NCBI GenBank assembly: GCA_900772675.1
Contig: CAAGRM010000310.1
Coordinates: 1 to 8,372 of the forward strand
Direction of reading: 5' to 3'
Source: Lachnospiraceae bacterium
Lineage (GTDB): Bacteria > Bacillota > Clostridia > Lachnospirales > Lachnospiraceae
DNA length: 8,372 nucleotides
Part shown: piece by piece, positions 1-6,393 of the stretch
Position numbering within the stretch: the first letter of the stretch is position 1
Layout of the letters: each line of letters begins with the position of its first letter
Notes under the pieces: generated by a model
Told to the model about the DNA's origin: nothing
The model's input: the letters and a program-made list of their open reading frames with translations, nothing else
Database searches by the model: none
Position numbers and translations under genes: made by a program

Positions 1-68
1 AACCGGTACGGGTATCACTACCCACGGGATTTTAAGTCCCGGGCGTCTGCCAGTTCCGCCACTGCGGC
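1..68 (-). tRNA. tRNA-Leu(TAA), 3' end cut off by the window edge
   Basis: On the minus strand the gene starts at 68 with acceptor arm GCCGCAG. A D arm of the class II type follows, then the anticodon stem CGGGA / TCCCG around the loop CTTAAAA, which places TAA in the anticodon and so reads UUA leucine codons. A long variable arm (TGGGTAGTGATACCC) follows, as expected for tRNA-Leu, and then the start of the T arm (CCGGTT). The rest of the T arm and the 3' acceptor strand lie beyond position 1. It sits three bases downstream of tRNA-Tyr on the same strand and is probably co-transcribed with it. Confidence 0.95.
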
Positions 69-71
69 ATA

Positions 72-153
72 TGGACGGAGATGGATTCGAACCATCGAAG
101 CAATTTGCAGCAGATTTACAGTCTGTCCCCTTTGGCCACTCGGGAATCCGTCC
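72..153 (-). tRNA. tRNA-Tyr(GTA)
   Basis: On the minus strand the acceptor stem GGACGGA (153-147) pairs perfectly with TCCGTCC (79-73), with discriminator base A at 72. The anticodon loop CTGTAAA gives anticodon GTA, tyrosine. A long class II variable arm (around TGCAAATTGCTTCGA) and the T loop GTTCGAATC are both present, as in bacterial tRNA-Tyr. No CCA is encoded: the bases after the discriminator are TAT, so the end must be added by the CCA-adding enzyme. It is the promoter-proximal gene of a tRNA cluster continuing into tRNA-Leu. Confidence 0.97.
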
Positions 154-195
154 ATGTATTTTGTTTTGTGTCAGAATGACTTCCGACATTGATTG

Positions 196-224
196 ATTAT
201 ACTGGATGTGGAGCAAAAATGCAA
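196..224 (-). promoter_or_regulatory. Sigma-A-type promoter of the tRNA-Tyr/tRNA-Leu cluster
   Basis: Read on the minus strand, a perfect -10 box TATAAT (201-196) lies 17 bases downstream of TTGCAT (224-219), which matches the first three bases of the -35 consensus. Transcription would start near 189, leaving a leader of about 36 bases before tRNA-Tyr at 153. Spacing and position are ideal. The assignment is by consensus only. Confidence 0.8.
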
Positions 225-252
225 GTGTTTTTTTGAAAAAATGAGAAAAAAG

Positions 253-281
253 TTGAAAGGGGGGAGCGGGTCAGGTATAAT
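253..281 (+). promoter_or_regulatory. Sigma-A-type promoter of the molybdenum hydroxylase operon
   Basis: TTGAAA (253-258) and a perfect TATAAT (276-281) are separated by exactly 17 bases. The start of transcription is expected near 288, giving a leader of about 57 bases before the first ATG at 346. The promoter is back to back with the tRNA promoter: the two -35 boxes are under 30 bases apart. Apart from the two divergent promoters I see no palindromic operator or riboswitch in the 154-345 intergenic region. Confidence 0.8.
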
Positions 282-345
282 ATGATATATATGGGCTTCT
301 ATATTGAGAAATAAACAACCTGAAAATGGAGGGTATAGGGTAACT

Positions 346-1158
346 ATGATTAAAATTAAGGATTATATCCGTGCGGGGTCGCTGGAAGAGGCGTATGAGC
401 TGAATCAGAAGAGAAGCGCCTGTATTTTAGGCGGAATGCTCTGGACGAAGATGGGAGAGCGACAGGTGCAGACAGCGATTGATCTTTCCGGACTCGGACT
501 GGATCAGATTGAAGAGTCGGAAGAGGAGTTTTCCATCGGATGTATGGTGACGCTGCGGCAGATGGAGGAGCATGAGGGGCTGAACGTGTATACGGACGGC
601 GCTGCACGGGAGTGCGTGCGGAGTATTGTCGGAGTGCAGTTTCGGAACCTGGCTACGGTGGGCGGAAGCATTTTCGGAAGATTTGGCTTTTCGGATGTGC
701 TGACGCTGTTTCTGGCGCTGGATACGGAGGTGGAACTGTTTCATGCGGGAAAGATGCCGCTTGCAGAATTTGCCTGTTCGAAGAGAGACCGTGATGTGCT
801 GGTGCGGCTGATTGTGAAGAAGCATGCGGGACATTGTGTTTATCAGAGCCATCGAAACTCCCGAACAGATTTTCCAGTGTTGACGTGTGCGGTGCGTGTG
901 GAAAACGGAAGGGGATGTGCTGTTCTGGGTGCGCGGCCTGCGAAAGCGACGAGAGTGGAGCTTTCGGAAAGACTTTCGGAAAAGCTTTCGGTTGGCAGTG
1001 CATCGGCAGAGGAGCTGCGTGAAGCGGCGCTTACAATCTCCGATCAGTTTACCTATGGCAGCAACATGCGCGGAAGTGCAAAGTACCGTCATCATCTGGG
1101 ACAGGTACTGCTGCGCAGATGTATGGAAGAAATTCAGAAGAAGGAGGAGCAAAAATGA
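346..1158 (+). CDS. FAD-binding subunit of a xanthine dehydrogenase-family hydroxylase (YgfM/XdhB-like)
   Basis: This is the 270-residue medium subunit, which carries the FAD that takes electrons from the iron-sulfur subunit. The ATG at 346 is preferred to the in-frame TTG at 304: GGAGGG lies at 328-333, and homologues begin just before the MIKIKDYIRAGSLEEA stretch. Residues 1 to about 165 look like the FAD-binding (FAD_binding_5) domain, with the signature RNLATVGGS at 100-108 followed by GRFGFSDVLTLFLALD. The usual AGGTDL loop near the N-terminus is replaced by LGGMLWTKMG (28-37), a form I associate with clostridial members. Residues from about 170 resemble the CO-dehydrogenase flavoprotein C-terminal domain, and the NMRGSAKYRHHLGQVL tail resembles that of E. 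coli YgfM from memory. The stop overlaps the next start (ATGA), so translation is probably coupled. The substrate cannot be read from this subunit. Confidence 0.9.
   Translation: MIKIKDYIRAGSLEEAYELNQKRSACILGGMLWTKMGERQVQTAIDLSGLGLDQIEESEEEFSIGCMVTLRQMEEHEGLNVYTDGAARECVRSIVGVQFRNLATVGGSIFGRFGFSDVLTLFLALDTEVELFHAGKMPLAEFACSKRDRDVLVRLIVKKHAGHCVYQSHRNSRTDFPVLTCAVRVENGRGCAVLGARPAKATRVELSERLSEKLSVGSASAEELREAALTISDQFTYGSNMRGSAKYRHHLGQVLLRRCMEEIQKKEEQK
961..996 (+). repeat. 12-bp tandem repeat inside the FAD subunit gene
   Basis: The unit CTTTCGGAAARR occurs at 961-972 and 973-984, and a third, diverged copy at 985-996 keeps CTTTCGG. It encodes the four-residue pattern LSER-LSEK-LSVG (residues 206-217) in the C-terminal domain. 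The core CTTTCGGAAAG is itself nearly palindromic. Because the unit is a multiple of three, copy changes would keep the frame. Confidence 0.75.
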
Positions 1159-1631
1159 AGATTTCGATGATCTTAAATGGAAAAAAGACGGAAGCGGAGA
1201 TAGATGCAGATATGCTCCTGCTTGATTTTGTGAGAAGCCAGGGCTGCTATAGCGTGAAACGTGGCTGTGAAACATCAAACTGCGGGCTTTGTACGGTGTT
1301 TCTGGAGGGAAAACCGGTGCTGTCGTGTTCCGTACTTGCGGCACGGGCAAATGGATGTAAGGTGGATACGCTGGAAGGTCTTCAGGAGGAAGCAAAAGAG
1401 TTTGGAACGTTTATCGCCGGACAGGGAGCAGAGCAGTGCGGATTCTGCAATCCGGGCATGATCATGAATGCGATTGCGCTGTTCCGCGAAAATCCGGAGC
1501 CGACGGAGGAAGAAATCAAGGAATATCTGGCAGGAAATCTTTGTCGCTGCTCAGGCTATGAGGGTCAGCTTCGCGGCATTTTAAATTTCCTGGAATGGAA
1601 GAAACAGAAACAGCAGGGAGGTGCTTCATGA
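1155..1631 (+). CDS. (2Fe-2S)-binding subunit of the xanthine dehydrogenase-family hydroxylase
   Basis: This 158-residue small subunit passes electrons from the molybdenum centre to the FAD. The N-terminal plant-ferredoxin-like domain has Cys38, Cys43, Cys46 and Cys58 in the CETSNCGLC...C pattern. The C-terminal helical domain binds the second cluster through Cys95, Cys98, Cys130 and Cys132 (QCGFCNPG and CRCSGYEG). All eight ligands are present, and the length is typical for a separate small subunit of about 150-170 residues. The start at 1155 is fixed by AAGGAGG at 1141-1147, seven bases upstream, and by overlap with the FAD gene's stop. A longer in-frame start at 1119 is not needed. The 3' end overlaps the next gene by four bases (ATGA). 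Confidence 0.95.
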   Translation: MKISMILNGKKTEAEIDADMLLLDFVRSQGCYSVKRGCETSNCGLCTVFLEGKPVLSCSVLAARANGCKVDTLEGLQEEAKEFGTFIAGQGAEQCGFCNPGMIMNAIALFRENPEPTEEEIKEYLAGNLCRCSGYEGQLRGILNFLEWKKQKQQGGAS

Positions 1632-3967
1632 GCAGAGAAGAACATCGCTATCAGTCCGACTGGAAGGGACGCATCAACGAGATGGAGAGAGTCAACCAGC
1701 CGGTCATCAAAAAGGACGCGCTGGCACTGGTGACAGGAAAGCCGGTTTACATGGATGATCTGGCGCCGAAGGACTGCCTGATTGTAAAAGTACTTCGAAG
1801 CCCGCATGCCAACGCAATTGTAAAATCCATCAAAAAGACGGCAGCGGAGCGGGTGCCTGGTATTGAGGCAATTTATACGTGGGAGGATGTGCCGAAGCAG
1901 CGGTTTACCATGGCGGGACAGACTTACCCGGAACCAAGTCCGTATGACCGTCTGATTCTCGACCGGCACGTGCGCTATGTGGGCGATCCGGTGGCAATTA
2001 TTGCCGGAAAGGACGAAAAATGTGTTGACCGTGCGAGAAAGCTGCTAAAGGTAGAATATGAAGTGCTTCCGGCACTGCTGGACTTTCATCAGTCAAAGGA
2101 CAATGAGCTTCTCGTTCACCCGGAAGATTCCTGGAAATCACTTTGTCCGGTAGGCGCGGATAACAAAAGAAATCTCTGTGCAAGTGCAGAGGATCATGAT
2201 GGGGATGTAGATGCCGTTCTCGCGGAGTGCGATGAGATCGTGGAGCACACGTATCATGTACGCGCTGCCCAGCAGGCGATGATGGAAACCTTCCGTACCT
2301 GTTGCTATATGGATACCTACGGCAGACTGAACGTACTGAGTTCTACCCAGATTGTTTATCATGTGCGCCGCATTCTGTCCAATGCGCTTGGAATTCCGAA
2401 ATCAAAGATCCGTGTTTCCAAACCGAGAATCGGCGGCGGATTTGGTGCAAAGCAGACGGTAGTTGCTGAAATTTTCCCGGCATTTGTTACCTGGATGACC
2501 GGAAAACCGTCGAAGATGATTTTCACCAGAGAGGAATCCCAGATTGCTTCAACACCGCGTCATGAAATGGAGGTCACGATCCGTCTCGGTGCGATGAAGG
2601 ATGGCCGGATCCGCGCGATTGACCTGTATACCTTGTCCAATACCGGTGCCTATGGCGAGCATGGACCAACAACGGTTGGTCTTTCCGGACACAAATCAAT
2701 TCCGATGTATGGTTCTCTCGATGCATATCGTTTTAGCTACGATGTTGTTTACTCGAATGTGATGTCGGCAGGTGCGTACCGTGGATATGGTGCGACGCAG
2801 GGTATTTTTGCCGTGGAATCTGCGGTTAATGAGATGGCATCGCGGCTTGGAATGGATCCGATTGTGCTTCGCGAGAAAAATATGGTGCGCGAGGGACAGT
2901 TTATGCCGGCGTACTACGGCGAGACGGCAAACAGCTGCGCGCTTGACCAGTGCGTGGAGCGCGCAAAAGAAATGATCGGCTGGAATGAGAAATATCCGTG
3001 CCGTGATATGGGAAATGGAAAGGTTCGCAGTGTCGGTATTGCAATGGCGATGCAGGGTTCCTGTATTTCCCATGTGGATGTTGGATCTGCGACAATCAAG
3101 GTCAATGACGATGGCGGTTACACTATGTCAATTGCCGCAGCTGATATGGGTACTGGCTGTGACACCATTCTGGCCCAGATGGCAGCCGAGTGTCTCGAAT
3201 GTGATGTGGATGACATCACCGTAGTCGGTGCCGACACCGATACATCTCCGTACGATTCGGGTTCCTATGCTTCGAGTACAACGTATGTCACCGGAAAAGC
3301 CGTCGAAAAAGCAAGCATCGCTCTTCGGGGACGCATCTGCGCACTTGCGGCGCTGATGATGGACGTGCCGGAGGATGAGGTCGATTTCGAAGGAAAACAG
3401 GTAACGCATGTGCCGAGCGGCAAAGCTGTCACAATGGAAGAGATTGCAACGAAGGCAATGTGCGACAATACGATTGCGCTTGAGGCAACCGAGAGCAACA
3501 GTTCCCCGGTATCGCCGCCGCCTTATATGGCAGGTGCTGTGGAAATTGAACTCGATCAAGAGACGGGAGAGGTTCGGATTCTTGATTATGCGGCTGTTGT
3601 CGACTGCGGAACCGTGATTAACCCGAATCTTGCGCGGGTACAGGTCGAGGGCGGTCTGGTACAGGGAATCGGCATGACGCTGTTTGAAAATATCCAGTAT
3701 ACGGACAAAGGACAGATGATCAACAATTCTTTGATGCAGTATAAAGTACCGACCCGCCTTGATATGGGAAAACTGCGTGTGGAATTCCGTAGTAGCTATG
3801 AGCCGACCGGTCCGTTTGGTGCAAAATCGATCGGTGAAATCGTTATCAACACTCCGGCACCGGCACTGGCTCATGCGATCTACAATGCGACCGGGTTATG
3901 GTTCCGCGAACTGCCAATTACAAGTGAGCAGATTGCGATGGGAATCGCAGAAAAAGAATGCAGGTAA
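1628..3967 (+). CDS. Molybdopterin-binding catalytic subunit of a xanthine dehydrogenase-family hydroxylase
   Basis: This 779-residue large subunit binds the molybdenum cofactor and hydroxylates the substrate with oxygen taken from water. The N-terminal part (about 15-125) is the 'hammerhead' domain, starting around DALALVTGKPVYMDDL. The cofactor-binding part has GGGFGAKQ at 269-276, GAYRGYG at 382-388, and GTGCDTILAQMAAE with YDSGSYASSTTYVTGKA further on. Near the end, GPFGAKSIGE (728-737) supplies the conserved Glu737, aligned by motif with the catalytic base of xanthine oxidase. Length fits a stand-alone large subunit. GGGAGG at 1616-1621 lies six bases before ATG 1628, so the upstream in-frame start at 1595 is unlikely. 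Xanthine, hypoxanthine, another purine or nicotinate are all possible substrates. Whether it carries the labile selenium of some clostridial hydroxylases cannot be told from sequence, and no selenium-maturation gene is in the window. Confidence 0.93.
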   Translation: MSREEHRYQSDWKGRINEMERVNQPVIKKDALALVTGKPVYMDDLAPKDCLIVKVLRSPHANAIVKSIKKTAAERVPGIEAIYTWEDVPKQRFTMAGQTYPEPSPYDRLILDRHVRYVGDPVAIIAGKDEKCVDRARKLLKVEYEVLPALLDFHQSKDNELLVHPEDSWKSLCPVGADNKRNLCASAEDHDGDVDAVLAECDEIVEHTYHVRAAQQAMMETFRTCCYMDTYGRLNVLSSTQIVYHVRRILSNALGIPKSKIRVSKPRIGGGFGAKQTVVAEIFPAFVTWMTGKPSKMIFTREESQIASTPRHEMEVTIRLGAMKDGRIRAIDLYTLSNTGAYGEHGPTTVGLSGHKSIPMYGSLDAYRFSYDVVYSNVMSAGAYRGYGATQGIFAVESAVNEMASRLGMDPIVLREKNMVREGQFMPAYYGETANSCALDQCVERAKEMIGWNEKYPCRDMGNGKVRSVGIAMAMQGSCISHVDVGSATIKVNDDGGYTMSIAAADMGTGCDTILAQMAAECLECDVDDITVVGADTDTSPYDSGSYASSTTYVTGKAVEKASIALRGRICALAALMMDVPEDEVDFEGKQVTHVPSGKAVTMEEIATKAMCDNTIALEATESNSSPVSPPPYMAGAVEIELDQETGEVRILDYAAVVDCGTVINPNLARVQVEGGLVQGIGMTLFENIQYTDKGQMINNSLMQYKVPTRLDMGKLRVEFRSSYEPTGPFGAKSIGEIVINTPAPALAHAIYNATGLWFRELPITSEQIAMGIAEKECR

Positions 3968-4548
3968 CAGTTCTTTATCTGGCAGCCGGAAACAGCAGAC
4001 GGTTCGGGGAAAATAAGCTTCTTTATCCGCTGGATGGAACAGCGATGTACCGCCATCTGCTCGACCGGCTGATCCGGATTGTTGGAAAGCATGAGAACTG
4101 GAGTCTGCTGGTGGTGACACAGCATACCGGAATTCTGGAGCAGCTCCTGCCACTTGTGAAAGAAGGCAGACTGCAGATCGTATATTCACCGGACAGCGAA
4201 AAAGGAATTTCCTATACAATTCGAGCCGGAATTGAGGCGGCAGAGGCGCAGAAAGCAGAAAAATGTGCCTTTTTCGTTGCCGATCAGCCGTATCTGAAGG
4301 AAAAGACGGCAGAGGACTTCCTGAAATATATGGAGAATGCGAATGCTGCGCTTGGCTGCGTATTTTGCGGCGGAGAAAGCGGAAATCCGGCATGGTTTTC
4401 GAAACCGTATTTTTCGGAACTAGAACACCTTTCCGGTGACTACGGGGGAAAAAAGGTGTTGAAGCAGCATTTGAAATCCCTGATTCCGTTTCCGATTGAG
4501 GATGAGCAGGAACTGAAAGATCTGGATCGAAAAGAGGATCTTCGATAA
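3958..4548 (+). CDS. MocA/MobA-like molybdenum cofactor nucleotidyltransferase
   Basis: This 196-residue cytosolic protein of the MobA-like NTP transferase superfamily most likely joins CMP to molybdopterin, giving the cytosine dinucleotide form used by xanthine dehydrogenase-family enzymes. The nucleotide-binding start is LAAGNSRRFGENK (8-20). Asp109 in ADQPY (108-112) is the expected metal-binding residue. GNPAWF (142-147) and GDYGGKK (160-166) match the conserved downstream motifs. The ATG lies ten bases inside the hydroxylase gene with only a weak ribosome binding site, so translation by coupling is likely. It is the last gene of the operon. CTP rather than GTP use is inferred from the neighbours. 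Such proteins beside these hydroxylases are also sometimes annotated only as NTP transferases. Confidence 0.85.
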   Translation: MQVTVLYLAAGNSRRFGENKLLYPLDGTAMYRHLLDRLIRIVGKHENWSLLVVTQHTGILEQLLPLVKEGRLQIVYSPDSEKGISYTIRAGIEAAEAQKAEKCAFFVADQPYLKEKTAEDFLKYMENANAALGCVFCGGESGNPAWFSKPYFSELEHLSGDYGGKKVLKQHLKSLIPFPIEDEQELKDLDRKEDLR

Positions 4549-4566
4549 AAATTGATGGATTTAGGC

Positions 4567-4595
4567 TTGCATTTCTATCAGGAAGTAAGTAAAAT
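4567..4595 (+). promoter_or_regulatory. Sigma-A-type promoter upstream of xpt
   Basis: TTGCAT (4567-4572) and TAAAAT (4590-4595) are separated by 17 bases. The -35 is the same hexamer as in the tRNA promoter. Transcription would begin near 4602, giving a leader of about 107 bases. The hydroxylase operon ends at 4548 with no clear terminator after it, so some read-through into xpt is also possible. Confidence 0.65.
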
Positions 4596-4615
4596 GGGTA
4601 TCATAAATGTACACT

Positions 4616-4697
4616 CGGGATTTTTCTGCACTTGTGAAAAACAGCTCGTAAAATCAAGCATGGAAAGACTCCGAACATACATAGAAAAATTCGGGAG
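4616..4697 (+). promoter_or_regulatory. Structured xpt leader: two hairpins, the second covering the ribosome binding site
   Basis: Hairpin 1 is CGGG (4616-4619) with CTCG (4645-4648), continued by TTTTTC (4621-4626) with GAAAAA (4636-4641). Hairpin 2 pairs CTCCGAA (4669-4675) with TTCGGGAG (4690-4697), leaving one bulged G; its right arm contains most of the GGGAGG Shine-Dalgarno (4693-4698), so folding could block translation of xpt. TCCGA of the left arm can instead pair with TCGGG (4615-4619) in the foot of hairpin 1. As DNA, the same arms (CCGAACAT and ATTCGGG) resemble two inverted half sites of the Bacillus PurR box. I see no purine riboswitch core. The pairings are visible; the regulatory roles are inferred. 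Confidence 0.4.
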
Positions 4698-4708
4698 GCT
4701 TCGAGAAA

Positions 4709-5290
4709 ATGCAGTTATTGGAAGACAGAATCCGTAAAGACGGAAAAGTACGCGAGGGAAATGTCCTGAAGGTGGACAGCTTTTTGAAGCATCAGATGGA
4801 CGTGAATCTGTTCCGGGAGATCGGAAAAGAGTTTCAGCGTCGTTTTGCGGGAGAAGAAATCACGAAAATCTTGACCATAGAGGCATCCGGAATCGGAATT
4901 GCCTGTGTTGCAGCTGAAATTTTCAATGTACCGGTTGTTTTTGCCAAGAAAACACAGACAAAAAATATTGCCGGCGATGTTTACACGACAAAAGTAGAAT
5001 CTTTCACGCATGGAAGAGTTTATGATATTATTGTTTCCAAAGAATTTCTTGGGAAAGGCGACAAAGTGCTTTTAATCGACGACTTCCTGGCAAACGGAAA
5101 AGCTCTGGAAGGACTGGCAACACTCGTTCAGGATTCCGGCGCAGAGCTTGTCGGAGCCGGCGTTGTCATCGAAAAAGGGTTCCAGATCGGAGGAAAACTG
5201 CTGCGTGACCGCGGCATTCATCTGGAATCTCTTGCCATCGTCGACGGTATGGATGATAAAACCGGGGAAATTACCTTCCGGAAACAGTAA
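4709..5290 (+). CDS. xpt: Xanthine phosphoribosyltransferase
   Basis: This 193-residue cytosolic purine salvage enzyme converts xanthine and PRPP to XMP, which leads to GMP. It resembles B. subtilis Xpt (194 residues) along its length. Shared features include [13 protein letters not shown] near residues 19-31, the [10 protein letters not shown] segment, VPVVFAKK, and the PRPP-binding loop [13 protein letters not shown] with Asp124 and Asp125, followed by VIEKGFQ. GGGAGG at 4693-4698 precedes the ATG by ten bases, slightly long spacing, and is partly sequestered in a hairpin. Its own promoter separates it from the hydroxylase operon, and the product of a xanthine-forming hydroxylase would be its substrate. 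In B. subtilis xpt is co-transcribed with the transporter gene pbuX, whereas here a small unrelated membrane protein follows. Confidence 0.96.
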   Translation: MQLLEDRIRKDGKVREGNVLKVDSFLKHQMDVNLFREIGKEFQRRFAGEEITKILTIEASGIGIACVAAEIFNVPVVFAKKTQTKNIAGDVYTTKVESFTHGRVYDIIVSKEFLGKGDKVLLIDDFLANGKALEGLATLVQDSGAELVGAGVVIEKGFQIGGKLLRDRGIHLESLAIVDGMDDKTGEITFRKQ

Positions 5291-5302
5291 GGAGGCGTCA
5301 AA

Positions 5303-5554
5303 ATGGCAAATCTGATTGCAAGAATTGCCGTTCTTCTGGTTCTGGCGGCCGCAGGAATGGTGCTGGCCGACAGAAAAGAAAAAATTGATCTCAGTGTGTC
5401 ACTGCTGCTGTTTCTGGCGGCAGTCAATGTGACCTCTTTTTTCAGCCTGAAAGATAACAGGATTGTAGTTGTCATGATTCTGACTGTATATTTTCTGTTG
5501 TACGCAGGCGCAAAAGAGCTGCTGCGGAGACGGGCAGAGAAAAAAAGGAAATGA
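5303..5554 (+). CDS. Small three-helix membrane protein of unknown function
   Basis: I do not recognise this 83-residue protein. It has three likely membrane helices at about 5-22, 31-48 and 54-70. The short loop DRKEK (23-27) and the tail RRRAEKKRK (75-83) are strongly basic, so the positive-inside rule places both in the cytoplasm with the N-terminus outside. A strong ribosome binding site (AAGGAGG at 5289-5295) lies seven bases before the ATG and 12 bases after the xpt stop. That makes it a genuine gene translated from the xpt mRNA. A terminator follows directly. It is too small to be a purine permease by itself; a role with xpt is suggested only by position. Confidence 0.8.
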   Translation: MANLIARIAVLLVLAAAGMVLADRKEKIDLSVSLLLFLAAVNVTSFFSLKDNRIVVVMILTVYFLLYAGAKELLRRRAEKKRK

Positions 5555-5564
5555 ATGCAAACCG

Positions 5565-5612
5565 AACATCCGGCTGCGAGCACCTATGCAAAAGTGCCGG
5601 CCGGATGTTTTT
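5565..5612 (+). terminator. Intrinsic terminator after the xpt unit
   Basis: AACATCCGGC (5565-5574) pairs perfectly with GCCGGATGTT (5600-5609), and a U-run (TTTTT, 5608-5612) follows. Inside the 25-base loop GCAC (5580-5583) can pair with GTGC (5594-5597), extending the structure. It starts about ten bases after the stop of the membrane protein and separates this unit from the two-component system. Confidence 0.85.
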
Positions 5613-5642
5613 GGTTATGTGGGCAAAATACACAGAGCGTAT

Positions 5643-5657
5643 GGTAACCTGTTTACC
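5643..5657 (+). promoter_or_regulatory. Inverted repeat upstream of the response regulator
   Basis: GGTAA (5643-5647) and TTACC (5653-5657) flank CCTGT; one base further in, the symmetry is imperfect. It lies six bases before the AAGGAGA ribosome binding site of the response regulator gene. It could be an operator, possibly autoregulatory, or a small mRNA hairpin. I could not find a convincing -35/-10 pair between the terminator at 5612 and the gene, so the promoter of the two-component operon is unplaced. Confidence 0.3.
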
Positions 5658-5675
5658 CAAATAAGGAGAACCGAT

Positions 5676-6347
5676 ATGAGACTGCTGCTGGCAGAAGATG
5701 AAAAAGAGATGGCCCATGCACTGGAGGCAGTGTTTACGCACAACCATTATTCCATAGATGTTGTTTATAACGGAATTGACGCTGCCGACTGGGCGGAGAG
5801 CGGAAACTATGATGGCATGATCCTGGACGTCATGATGCCGGGGAAAAGCGGGCTGGAGGTCTTAAGCGAGCTGCGCAAAAAGGGAAACCATGTGCCCGTA
5901 CTTCTTCTGACTGCAAAAGGGGAAATTGAGGATCGTGTGACGGGACTCGATCTCGGAGCGGATGATTACCTTACAAAACCATTTGCTATGAAAGAGCTTC
6001 TCGCCCGCATCCGCGCGATGACGCGGCGGAAAGGTGAGGTATCCTCCAATACACTGGAATTTGGAGGACTCACTTTAAAAAGAGAGACCTTTGATTTAGG
6101 ATATCAGAACGAGAGAATTCATCTTGGCAACCGTGAATACCAGATGATGGAAATGCTGATGGCAAACCCGGGAACGCTGATTTCGGCAGAACAGTTTATG
6201 GACAAAATATGGGGCTATGATACAGACGTGGAGATGAATGTTGTGTGGGTCTATCTTTCCTATCTGCGCAAAAAACTGCAAGCGTTGCAGGCGCCGGTTG
6301 CCATTCGTGCTGTACGCGGACTTGGATATAAACTGGAGCGTGTCTGA
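5676..6347 (+). CDS. OmpR/PhoB-family response regulator
   Basis: This 223-residue DNA-binding regulator is activated by phosphorylation. The receiver domain covers about 1-120 and shows the acidic pair Glu7/Asp8, phosphoacceptor Asp51 in LDVMMPG, Thr79 in LLLTAK and Lys101 in TKPF. The winged-helix output domain covers about 128-223, from LEFGGLTL through REYQMMEMLMANPG to VRGLGYKLE. The start at 5676 is chosen because AAGGAGA (5663-5669) sits six bases upstream and the receiver strand begins directly with MRLLLAEDE. An in-frame ATG at 5586 lies within the preceding terminator and is rejected. The partner kinase gene follows 46 bases after the stop. Target genes are unknown. Confidence 0.95.
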   Translation: MRLLLAEDEKEMAHALEAVFTHNHYSIDVVYNGIDAADWAESGNYDGMILDVMMPGKSGLEVLSELRKKGNHVPVLLLTAKGEIEDRVTGLDLGADDYLTKPFAMKELLARIRAMTRRKGEVSSNTLEFGGLTLKRETFDLGYQNERIHLGNREYQMMEMLMANPGTLISAEQFMDKIWGYDTDVEMNVVWVYLSYLRKKLQALQAPVAIRAVRGLGYKLERV

Positions 6348-6393
6348 AAAAGATGTGACTGGCAGGAAAAAAGATGAATGAGGCATAAAGCGT

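Noticed and set aside
427..1395. Long minus-strand open frame (322 codons) opposite the FAD and iron-sulfur genes
   Set aside because: It lies entirely antisense to two well-supported genes, has no recognisable domain and a His/Arg/Ser-rich composition typical of a shadow frame.
3128..3874. Minus-strand open frame (248 codons) opposite the molybdopterin subunit
   Set aside because: It is antisense to conserved catalytic motifs, and its composition is that of a mirror frame.
4516..4553. Possible terminator at the end of the MocA-like gene (ATCGAA with TTCGAT)
   Set aside because: The stem is only six base pairs, lies within the coding sequence and is followed by A-rich rather than T-rich sequence.
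4596..4708. Guanine/xanthine riboswitch before xpt
   Set aside because: The conserved loop and junction bases of the purine riboswitch are not found, so only an undefined structured leader is reported.
4552..4737. Possible 61-codon gene between the MocA-like gene and xpt
   Set aside because: It begins with TTG, has no ribosome binding site, overlaps the xpt promoter and leader, and runs into xpt in another frame.
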